Part shown: piece after piece, positions 1 to 5,796 of the stretch | Position numbering within the stretch: the first letter of the stretch is position 1 | Layout of the letters: every line of letters begins with the position of its first letter | NCBI GenBank assembly: GCA_020048795.1 | Contig: JAIFMA010000053.1 | Span: 1 to 14,400 of the forward strand | Length of the DNA: 14,400 bases | Reading direction: 5' to 3' | Source of the DNA: Rhodoferax sp. | Lineage (GTDB): Bacteria; Pseudomonadota; Gammaproteobacteria; Burkholderiales; Burkholderiaceae_C | Position numbers and translations under genes: made by a program | The notes under the pieces: generated by a model | Seen by the model: only the letters and a program-made list of their open reading frames with translations | Databases searched by the model: none | What the model was told of the DNA's origin: nothing

Positions 1-435
1 AAAGCCTGCGGCCAGCCCAAACAGGTGGGCAACTGGATCATGGGTGAGTTTTCGCGCAGACTCAATGCTGCGGAGGCCAGCATCACGGCCGCTCCGGTGT
101 CGGCATCGCAACTGGCGCAACTCATTGGCCGCATTCAGGACGGCACCATTTCCAACAACGCGGCGCGTCAGGTGCTGGACGCATTGTGGTCGCAACCGCA
201 GGGCCAGGTGGACGCAGCCATCGAAAACCTGGGGCTCAAGCAGATGAACGACGCCGGGGCGCTGGAGAAAATTGTTGACACCGTGCTGGCCGCCAACCCC
301 AAAAATGTGGATGAGTACCGGGCCGGCAACAGCCGAGCGCTCAACGCCCTGGTGGGCCAGATCATGAAAGGCAGCCAAGGCAAAGCCAACCCGCAGCAGG
401 TCAACGAACTATTGCGGCAAAAGCTGGCAGGCTGA
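1..435 (+). CDS. gatB: Aspartyl/glutamyl-tRNA amidotransferase subunit B, C-terminal part
   Basis: This is the 3' end of gatB; the frame is open from base 1, so the true start lies upstream of the window. GatB is the tRNA-binding and kinase subunit of GatCAB, which converts Glu-tRNA(Gln) and Asp-tRNA(Asn) to the amide forms in the cytoplasm. The visible 144 residues cover the end of the helical part (KQVGNWIMGEF, then RRLN) and the YqeY-like tail domain. Family hallmarks in the tail are the run around LIGRIQDGTISNNAARQVL, the segment AIENLGLKQMNDAGALE, the NPKNVDEYRAGN stretch, and the end GKANPQQVNELLRQKL. The gene stops 17 bases before the end of the convergent DUF4124 gene. The GTG at 25 is an internal codon, not a start. 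The identification is secure; only the N-terminal catalytic part is out of view. Confidence 0.96.
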   Translation, partial: KACGQPKQVGNWIMGEFSRRLNAAEASITAAPVSASQLAQLIGRIQDGTISNNAARQVLDALWSQPQGQVDAAIENLGLKQMNDAGALEKIVDTVLAANPKNVDEYRAGNSRALNALVGQIMKGSQGKANPQQVNELLRQKLAG

Positions 436-452
436 GCGTGCGGTGGCGGTGC

Positions 453-1106
453 TCAGGAGACCTTGCCTGATGCCAACCGCCACAGGGGTGTCAGCCGCTT
501 GAATTCTTCGTCAAAACGGGCATTGATGCGTTTGGTTTCGCCATCCTGATCGACCATAAACCGTTCCTGGGCTGCCAGGGCCTGGTTCAGTTCGTCGACT
601 TGACGACGTAATTTGAGCGGTGCCTTGCCGGGGTCCTTTTTGTAAAAGGCCATTTCGTCGGCTAACTTCACTTGGTCAAGCTGCAACTGGGTTACCCGGG
701 CTGCGGCACTTTGCTTGACCCGGGTCACATGTGCCAGGGCCTCGGCCCGTTCCTTCTGGTGCACTTCTGCCGTCGGGTAGCGGATCAGCAGCGCCCGATC
801 GCGCCGCTTTTCTTCATCCTGGCGCGCGCGTTCTTCTTGCTCGACTTTGAGCCGGGCCTCTTGTTCAGCGCGCTCCTGGGCGCTCAGCACGCTGGGATTG
901 AGAATTTTTTGCTCCCGGTCAAGGCATTCCTTGATCGGGCGATCAGAAGTCAGTTTGCGCCCCTGCGCATCGGTGCAGGTATAAATCTGCGGTGTGTCAC
1001 TGGCACCTTGTGCACCCACCAGACCACAGGTCAGCCCACCCAGCAATGACACCAACAGGCTCCACGTCAGGTGCCAGGGTCGCGCGGTCATTCGGTAGTT
1101 GTTCAT
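453..1106 (-). CDS. DUF4124 domain-containing envelope protein
   Basis: A 217-residue protein with an N-terminal export signal: basic start (RMTARP), then a hydrophobic stretch at about residues 14-32 ending near GAQG, so it is probably exported to the periplasm. Residues about 38-72 match the small DUF4124 module (IYTCTDAQGRKLTSDRP) with two cysteines, C44 and C61, that could form a disulphide. After this come two charged, Glu/Arg/Lys/Gln-rich helical stretches, about 75-115 and 135-190, that look like coiled coil. The start codon overlaps the stop of pyrE by four bases (ATGA), so the two genes are very likely translated together. DUF4124 has no established biochemical role that I know of, and the pairing with pyrE does not reveal one. 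The domain call is fairly sure; the function is unknown. Confidence 0.85.
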   Translation of the reverse strand: MNNYRMTARPWHLTWSLLVSLLGGLTCGLVGAQGASDTPQIYTCTDAQGRKLTSDRPIKECLDREQKILNPSVLSAQERAEQEARLKVEQEERARQDEEKRRDRALLIRYPTAEVHQKERAEALAHVTRVKQSAAARVTQLQLDQVKLADEMAFYKKDPGKAPLKLRRQVDELNQALAAQERFMVDQDGETKRINARFDEEFKRLTPLWRLASGKVS

Positions 1107-1813
1107 GATGCATTTACCCCATAGCGATGTTGGTAAGCCTTGACACGTTCAAGCGCACCAGCCAGCTCAGGCGTGTTGTGACACTGCAGATAGTGCATCA
1201 GGTCACGGAGCCGGGTGATCGCGCAGACCTGCAACCCCAATTGCCCTTGGACATACTGGACGGCACTGTGGTCAACATCACGCCCGGCCTCTGTGGCCTT
1301 TTCCTGGCGGTCCAGCGCAATCACCACGGCATGAGCCCTGGCACCAGCGTTTTGGATCAGGGCAATCGACTCGCGAACGGCGGTGCCGGCCGACATCACG
1401 TCGTCCACGATCAGCACCCGGCCTTGCAGCGGCGACCCTACCAGGGCGCCGCCTTCGCCGTGGTCCTTGGCTTCCTTGCGGTTATAGGCAAAGGGTTTGT
1501 TATGGCCCAGTCGGGCCAGTTCCACCGCCAGCGCCGCCCCCAGGGGAATGCCCTTGTAGGCGGGGCCAAAGATCATGTCGAATTCAATACCGCTGGCCAG
1601 CAGGCAGCGGGCATAAAATTGGGCCAGTCGGCCCAATTTGGCACCGTCATCAAACAGACCGGCGTTGAAAAAGTAAGGGCTCAGGCGGCCCGCCTTGGTT
1701 TTGAATTCGCCAAACCGAAGCACGCCACAATCCACTGAAAACTGCACAAACTCCTGCGCCAGTTGGTCCTGCACTTGATCGGGACCGGTTGGTGTGATAA
1801 CCCGCTCTGACAT
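1103..1813 (-). CDS. pyrE: Orotate phosphoribosyltransferase
   Basis: PyrE makes orotidine 5'-monophosphate from orotate and PRPP in pyrimidine synthesis, as a cytoplasmic dimer. With the ATG at 1813 the product is 236 residues, within the usual range. Visible motifs are the substrate segment FKTKAGRLSPYFFNAG (37-52), FGPAYKGIPL (82-91), the flexible catalytic loop YNRKEAKDHGEGG (110-122) with K113, K116 and H118, and the PRPP-binding motif VLIVDDVMSAGTA (133-145). The frame stays open up to 1963, but the ATG at 1813 is preferred: an AAGGA box lies 7 bases upstream, and the extra residues are unlike the family and fall inside the opposite exonuclease gene. The stop overlaps the DUF4124 start by four bases. 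The promoter must lie in the first part of the divergent exonuclease gene. Confidence 0.97.
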   Translation of the reverse strand: MSERVITPTGPDQVQDQLAQEFVQFSVDCGVLRFGEFKTKAGRLSPYFFNAGLFDDGAKLGRLAQFYARCLLASGIEFDMIFGPAYKGIPLGAALAVELARLGHNKPFAYNRKEAKDHGEGGALVGSPLQGRVLIVDDVMSAGTAVRESIALIQNAGARAHAVVIALDRQEKATEAGRDVDHSAVQYVQGQLGLQVCAITRLRDLMHYLQCHNTPELAGALERVKAYQHRYGVNAS

Positions 1814-1823
1814 AGGGAATTCC
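1814..1823. promoter_or_regulatory. Overlapping ribosome binding sites of divergent pyrE and exonuclease gene
   Basis: Ten bases separate the pyrE ATG (1813, minus) from the proposed exonuclease TTG (1824, plus). They carry AGGGA on the plus strand, 5 bases before the TTG. With the next bases they also carry AAGGA on the minus strand, 7 bases before the pyrE ATG. The stretch 1814-1825 is nearly self-complementary around an EcoRI-type GAATTC core (10 of 12 positions), so one short element can serve as Shine-Dalgarno box on both transcripts. Confidence 0.6.
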
Positions 1824-2615
1824 TTGTTTAAATTAACCAGCTTGAACCTCAATGGTATTCGCTCAGCCACCAGCAAAGGACTGGAACAGTGGATCAGAAA
1901 ATCAGCGCCTGATTGTATTTGCGTGCAGGAGGTCAAAGCACAGGCTCCCGATATTCTCGGCAAATTCGAGGCCCTGGCTGATTTGCCCGGACATTTTCAT
2001 TTTGCCGAAAAAAAGGGCTACTCAGGGGTTGGGATTTACAGCCACTTTGAACCCAGCGAAGTGATAACAGGTTTTGGCACCCCGGAGTTTGATGCCGAGG
2101 GCCGCTACCTGGAACTGCGCTTTGACACACTGGCGCACCGGCGCTCCATCATTAGTTGCTATTTTCCCAGCGGTTCCTCAGGCGAAGACCGCCAGCAAGC
2201 CAAGTTCAGATTTTTGGACCTGATTTACCCCCACCTGCACGGCCTGAAACAGCAACGTGAATATGTCCTGTGCGGCGATGTCAACATTGCCCACCGTGAG
2301 ATTGACCTGAAAAACTGGAAAAGCAACCAGAAAAATTCCGGCTTTTTACCCCGCGAGCGCGCCTGGATGACAGGCCTGATCGAACAAGCCGGCCTGGTGG
2401 ACGTTTACCGCCAACTGCACCCCAACACAACGGACGAAGCCTACACCTGGTGGAGCAACCGCGGCCAGGCTTATGCCAAAAACGTGGGATGGCGGCTGGA
2501 CTACCACCTGGCCACCGAGGGTTTGGCCGCTGGCGCCCGAACTGTGGAAATTTACAAAGACGAAAAATTTTCCGACCACGCGCCGATCACGATTGCCTAC
2601 GACTGGTCTCTTTGA
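1824..2615 (+). CDS. xth: Exodeoxyribonuclease III family (AP endonuclease-type nuclease)
   Basis: A 263-residue member of the exonuclease III/AP endonuclease family, which nicks DNA at abasic sites and trims 3' ends in base excision repair. The metal and catalytic residues of the family are all visible: N10 (SLNLNGIRSA), E36 (CVQEVKAQ), Y113 (SCYFPSG), D152 and N154 (GDVNIAH), D226 (GWRLDYH), and D251-H252 (SDHAP). The start is set at TTG 1824, because family members begin with a residue followed by FKLTSLNLNG, and AGGGA sits 5 bases upstream. A longer frame opens at GTG 1794, but those residues overlap the pyrE start and are not family-like. The gene diverges from pyrE and its 3' end overlaps the convergent deacetylase gene by 29 bases. 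The family call is secure; the exact start is less so. Confidence 0.93.
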   Translation: MFKLTSLNLNGIRSATSKGLEQWIRKSAPDCICVQEVKAQAPDILGKFEALADLPGHFHFAEKKGYSGVGIYSHFEPSEVITGFGTPEFDAEGRYLELRFDTLAHRRSIISCYFPSGSSGEDRQQAKFRFLDLIYPHLHGLKQQREYVLCGDVNIAHREIDLKNWKSNQKNSGFLPRERAWMTGLIEQAGLVDVYRQLHPNTTDEAYTWWSNRGQAYAKNVGWRLDYHLATEGLAAGARTVEIYKDEKFSDHAPITIAYDWSL

Positions 2616-3471
2616 CGGGTGCCAGCGCGTCCCTCCCCCGCTGGGCTTTGACCCGGGTCAGCGCCAAGGCTGCAGAAAACTCGGCACTGCCCAGGTAGGC
2701 GAACTCCTGGACACGTGCCAGGCCAATCTCGTCATCCGGCTCAGCGGCCTGCGCCGGGTGGCACATGAGGATCGCACCCGCTGGCGATTTGGCCAGCCAG
2801 CGCGCCATCAGCGCCGCATGGCGTTCTGCGCTGGCAGCAAAATTGTAAGCACCCAATAAGCCTGTAGCCCTTTGAATACCTGCGCTATCAGCTATTCTTT
2901 CAAGAGCACTTGCACCCATCCAGGCGATCACCCGGCTCTTGAAATCGGCGGCCCCCGGCGGCGCCCGCGAGATCCGCAAATAGGGCTTGTCTGCTGGCGC
3001 TGCATAGCGGCACGCCAGCACCGCCACCAGGGCCTCACGAATCCCGGCAAACTGCTGCACATGCTGATGACCATCCACATAGTCTGGCGCTGCCCCCCAG
3101 TGGGCCTCGAACAAGTCGAGCTGATGCTCGATAACGCGCTTTGCCTGAGTCTGATCAAATCCGCCCAGCAGGGCATGGCGCATGGCCGCCCCCAGGGACA
3201 GTCCATGGCCTGCCGCCCGGGCAAAGACACTGGTCCAATCCAGATGCAGACCGACATCCAGCACCCCGCGCAGGTCTTGTAGCAGCGCCGCATCGCGCGA
3301 CCAGCGCGGCGACAGCACCATCACGCTGGTGGCACTGATACGCCCCAGGCGCGCCAGCCGGGCGATGCCCAGCGAAGCGCTCTGATTGACTGCAAAGTCG
3401 TCCGCGCAGATGATGACCCCTTTGAACTGGGGCGCACCACGGTCAGAAAGCTGCTCTCCCGTGTCACCCAT
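2587..3471 (-). CDS. ChbG/HpnK (YdjC-like) family carbohydrate deacetylase
   Basis: A 294-residue protein of the YdjC/ChbG/HpnK family, metal-dependent enzymes that remove N-acetyl groups from sugars such as chito-oligosaccharides or glycolipid head groups. Visible signatures are the ADDF motif (D24, D25), GLHLD (H76), DGHQHVQQF (D133, H135, H137) and MCHPA (H238). The first aspartates and the histidines are the expected metal and catalytic residues. The substrate cannot be told from sequence. The ATG at 3471 is chosen over the longer frame (to 3561) because it overlaps the LysR stop by 8 bases, suggesting coupling, and the ADDF motif then falls near the N-terminus as in the family. The 3' end overlaps the convergent exonuclease gene. 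Residues about 191-206 are encoded by a copy of the dispersed repeat, with low-GC codons (ATA, AGG, TTA) unlike the rest of the gene. Confidence 0.88.
   Translation of the reverse strand: MGDTGEQLSDRGAPQFKGVIICADDFAVNQSASLGIARLARLGRISATSVMVLSPRWSRDAALLQDLRGVLDVGLHLDWTSVFARAAGHGLSLGAAMRHALLGGFDQTQAKRVIEHQLDLFEAHWGAAPDYVDGHQHVQQFAGIREALVAVLACRYAAPADKPYLRISRAPPGAADFKSRVIAWMGASALERIADSAGIQRATGLLGAYNFAASAERHAALMARWLAKSPAGAILMCHPAQAAEPDDEIGLARVQEFAYLGSAEFSAALALTRVKAQRGRDALAPVKETSRRQS
2855..2900 (-). repeat. Dispersed ~45-bp repeat, copy 1 (inside the ChbG-like gene)
   Basis: On the minus strand ATAGCT (2895-2890) is followed 21 bases later by GCTA (2868-2865), with GCA at the seventh to ninth bases of the spacer. 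Copies 2-4 have the same arrangement. It is read in frame as part of the deacetylase, as residues about 191-206 (ERIADSAGIQRATGLL). Its base composition is clearly lower in GC than the flanking gene. Confidence 0.65.
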
Positions 3472-4387
3472 GAGGCTGCCAGAAATCCGCTTGCGCGTAT
3501 TGCTGCTTGAGGTAATCAATCCACAAACGAACCCGCAAAGGCAAGTGCTGGCGCTGCGCAAACACGGCGTAAATGCCGTTGGGCGGGGCCGCGTAGTCTT
3601 CCAGCAGCGTTACCAGCGCCCCGCTGGCCACCTCGGCCTGCACCTCCCAGGTACTGCGCCAGGCAATGCCGCAGCCACTCAGGCACCAGTCAAACAGCAC
3701 TTCACCGTCGGAACAGCTCAGCGGCCCACCAGGGCGCAGGTGAACCACTTCCCTGGCGCCGTTTTGAGGCACAGAAAAAGCCCAGCCCCGGGTTTGCGAG
3801 GCCTCGCTGGACAAGGTCAGGCAGTCAAACCGCGCCAGGTCCTGCGGATGCCGGGGCATGCCATGGCGTTTGAGGTAGGCCGGTGCCGCCACACACAGGC
3901 GTCGGTTATCTGCCAGGCGCACGCTCATCAGGTTCGAGTCTGGCATCTCACCCACCCGCACTGCACAATCAAACCCCTCCGCGGCCAAATCCACCACCCG
4001 GTCACTCAGGCTCAGTGACAGTGTCACATCGGGATGGTTCTCACGAAACTGCGGCACCAGCGGTGCCACATGCCGACGCCCAAATCCGGCTGGCGCCGTG
4101 ATCGCCAGGTGACCATTGGCCTTGATGCCCCCCGCCGACACACTGGCCTCGGCATTGGCCAGATCCGACAGCAAACGCTGGCAGTCCTCCAGAAACGCAC
4201 TGCCCTCAGGTGTCAGTGTGACGCGCCGGGTGGTGCGCACCAGCAGTTTCACGCACAGACGCTGCTCCAGTGCATCGAGCCGACGGCCAATGATGGCCGG
4301 TGCCACCCCTTGCGCCTTGGCAGCAGCCGTCAAGCCGCCGCGTGCCGCAACAGTCACAAAGGTTTCAAGTTGTTTGAGACGGCTCAT
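3464..4387 (-). CDS. LysR-family transcriptional regulator
   Basis: A 307-residue LysR-type regulator. The winged helix-turn-helix is at residues about 2-62 (LKQLETFVTVAARGGLTAAA, then the recognition part AIIGRRLDALEQRL and the wing RTTRRVTLTPEG). A linker helix spans about 65-85, and the two-lobed effector-binding domain spans about 90-300 (GHLAITAPAGFGRRHVAPLV, DCAVRVGEMPDSNL). The length is normal and nothing looks broken. No strong Shine-Dalgarno box is visible before the ATG at 4387. The gene lies 51 bases downstream of the CoA-transferase on the same strand and overlaps the deacetylase start. It is therefore not divergent from an obvious target, which is the usual LysR arrangement. Targets and inducer are unknown; the CoA-transferase next door is a reasonable guess only. 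Confidence 0.93.
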   Translation of the reverse strand: MSRLKQLETFVTVAARGGLTAAAKAQGVAPAIIGRRLDALEQRLCVKLLVRTTRRVTLTPEGSAFLEDCQRLLSDLANAEASVSAGGIKANGHLAITAPAGFGRRHVAPLVPQFRENHPDVTLSLSLSDRVVDLAAEGFDCAVRVGEMPDSNLMSVRLADNRRLCVAAPAYLKRHGMPRHPQDLARFDCLTLSSEASQTRGWAFSVPQNGAREVVHLRPGGPLSCSDGEVLFDWCLSGCGIAWRSTWEVQAEVASGALVTLLEDYAAPPNGIYAVFAQRQHLPLRVRLWIDYLKQQYAQADFWQPHG

Positions 4388-4438
4388 GGATACATGGTAC
4401 CGGTTTGACCACGTTCAGGCTGGACCAGCGCCCTCAAG

Positions 4439-5656
4439 CTAGGCCACAGCTGCCTGGTCCAGCAGCGCCGCAATCTGGTCAGACGTATAACCCAGCTCCA
4501 CCAACAACTCCTGGGAGTGTGAACCCAACCTGGGCGGATTCAGTCGCACCCCCAGACGCTGACCGTCCATGGTGAACGGAAACAGCGTGGCCTTGGCGGT
4601 CTGCCCGGCGCGCTCGCCATCGGGCAAGACAATGTCGGCCAGGCCTCCGGTGGCCAGCAGGTGCTCGTCGTCCAACAGTTCGTCAGGCCGGCGAATCGGC
4701 GCAAAAGGCAGCTCATGCGCCAGCAAAACCGCGCTCAACTCGGCTGCGCTGCGCTGCGCCAGGCGTTCACGCAGTACCGGCAGCAGCGTGGGGCGGCTAC
4801 GAACCCGGTCGTTGTTCGACATATAACGCGGATCGGCTTTCAAATCAGCCAGTCCCAGCGCATCACAAAACGTGGCCCACTGCGCATCACTGACGGCCGA
4901 CAAAAAGATCTGCTCACCGTCCTTCACGGTGAACACGTCGTACACCGCCCAGGGCGAAATTCTGGCCGGCATGGGTGCCGCCGCCTTGCCGGTCACGGCG
5001 TATTGCAGCATGTGCTGCCCCACCAGAAACACATTGTTCTCAAACAAGGCGCTTTGAACCTCTTGTCCACGACCGGTCACACCCCGTTGAATCAGCGCGC
5101 CCAGCGCGCCAATCGCGCCAAACATGCCCCCCATGATGTCGTTGACGCTGGTTCCGGCGCGTAGCGGATCGCCCGGGCGACCGGTCATGTAGGCCAGCCC
5201 CCCCATCATCTGCACCACCTCGTCAAGCGCGGTTCGGTTTTCGTATGGGCCGGGCAGAAACCCCTTGTGAGTCACATAAATCAGGCGCTCGTTGACCTGG
5301 CTCAATGCGGCGTAATCCAGGCCATATTTGCCCATGGTGCCCGGCTTGAAGTTTTCCGCCACGATGTCAGCACTGGCGGCCAGTTTGCGGGCCACTTCAG
5401 CGCCTGCGGGCTGATGCAGGTTGATGGCAATGCTCTTCTTGTTGCGGTTGAACATGGGGAAAAACCCGCTGCCAGCCCCCAGCAAGTGACGGGTTCGATC
5501 ACCTTCAATGGGTTCCACCTTGATCACGTCGGCCCCCATGTCCGCCAGCAACATGCCGCAAGTCGGCCCCATCACCATATGGGTAAATTCAACCACCCGC
5601 AGACCGGCTAGCGGCAGGGCGGGCTGGGCATCAACAGTCAGATGGTCAGGGGGCAT
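4439..5656 (-). CDS. CaiB/BaiF family CoA-transferase
   Basis: A 405-residue class III CoA-transferase, the family that moves CoA between carboxylic acids (formyl-CoA:oxalate, succinyl-CoA, carnitine, bile acid and related enzymes) in the cytoplasm. The N-terminal motif PLAGLRVVEFTHMVMGPTCG, then LADMGADVIKVEP (38-50) and NRNKKSIAINLHQPAG (70-85), form the nucleotide-binding start. D145 in TALDEVVQMMGGLAYMTG aligns with the catalytic aspartate that forms the acyl-enzyme anhydride. The segment GTSVNDIMGGMFGAIGALGAL is typical of the family. The C-terminus carries HELPFAPIRRPDELLDDEHL and an NPPRLGSHSQELL end motif. The substrate cannot be decided from the sequence. It diverges from malate synthase G across 140 bases, so a role near glyoxylate or C2 acids is possible but is only inference. 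It may be transcribed with the LysR and deacetylase genes. Confidence 0.93.
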   Translation of the reverse strand: MPPDHLTVDAQPALPLAGLRVVEFTHMVMGPTCGMLLADMGADVIKVEPIEGDRTRHLLGAGSGFFPMFNRNKKSIAINLHQPAGAEVARKLAASADIVAENFKPGTMGKYGLDYAALSQVNERLIYVTHKGFLPGPYENRTALDEVVQMMGGLAYMTGRPGDPLRAGTSVNDIMGGMFGAIGALGALIQRGVTGRGQEVQSALFENNVFLVGQHMLQYAVTGKAAAPMPARISPWAVYDVFTVKDGEQIFLSAVSDAQWATFCDALGLADLKADPRYMSNNDRVRSRPTLLPVLRERLAQRSAAELSAVLLAHELPFAPIRRPDELLDDEHLLATGGLADIVLPDGERAGQTAKATLFPFTMDGQRLGVRLNPPRLGSHSQELLVELGYTSDQIAALLDQAAVA

Positions 5657-5796
5657 GGGAATTTATTGGTGTCACCACTGAGCGCCACAGCGCGTACGCA
5701 ATGACCGGACCGGCAGTCATTAAAATTCAAGGTCATTGTTTTGTGCAACCGCCAAAGCGCAAAATTCACCCTGTTTCAACCAACCGCCTCAAAACC
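5657..5796. promoter_or_regulatory. Divergent control region between CoA-transferase and glcB
   Basis: These 140 bases hold the promoters of two divergent genes. Visible structure: an inverted repeat AATGAC (5700-5705) / GTCATT (5716-5721) with a 10-base spacer, a plausible operator for a dimeric regulator, and an adjacent 8-base palindrome GCGTACGC (5692-5699). A weak promoter-like pair for glcB is TTGTTT (5737) and CAAAAT (5760), 17 bases apart. No strong Shine-Dalgarno box is seen before either start. Function is inferred from position and symmetry only. Confidence 0.35.

Noticed and set aside
1127..1738. Plus-strand frame of 203 codons opposite pyrE
   Set aside because: Shadow of pyrE, whose PRPP and catalytic motifs are intact on the minus strand.
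1794..1823. Upstream GTG start for the exonuclease
   Set aside because: It would overlap the pyrE start codon and add ten residues not seen in the family; TTG 1824 has a suitable AGGGA box.
3472..3561. Longer N-terminus for the ChbG-like protein
   Set aside because: It would lie within the LysR coding sequence and push the ADDF motif away from the N-terminus; the ATG at 3471 overlaps the LysR stop as expected for coupled genes.
3386..4018. Plus-strand frame opposite LysR
   Set aside because: Basic, proline-rich translation without domain signature; the LysR reading of the other strand is unambiguous.
4385..4396. Tiny frame ATG TAT CCA TGA overlapping the LysR start
   Set aside because: Four codons including stop, with no ribosome site; indistinguishable from chance.
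5701..5796. Upstream ATG start for glcB
   Set aside because: The extra 32 residues do not resemble malate synthase G and would run over the inverted repeat of the divergent control region.
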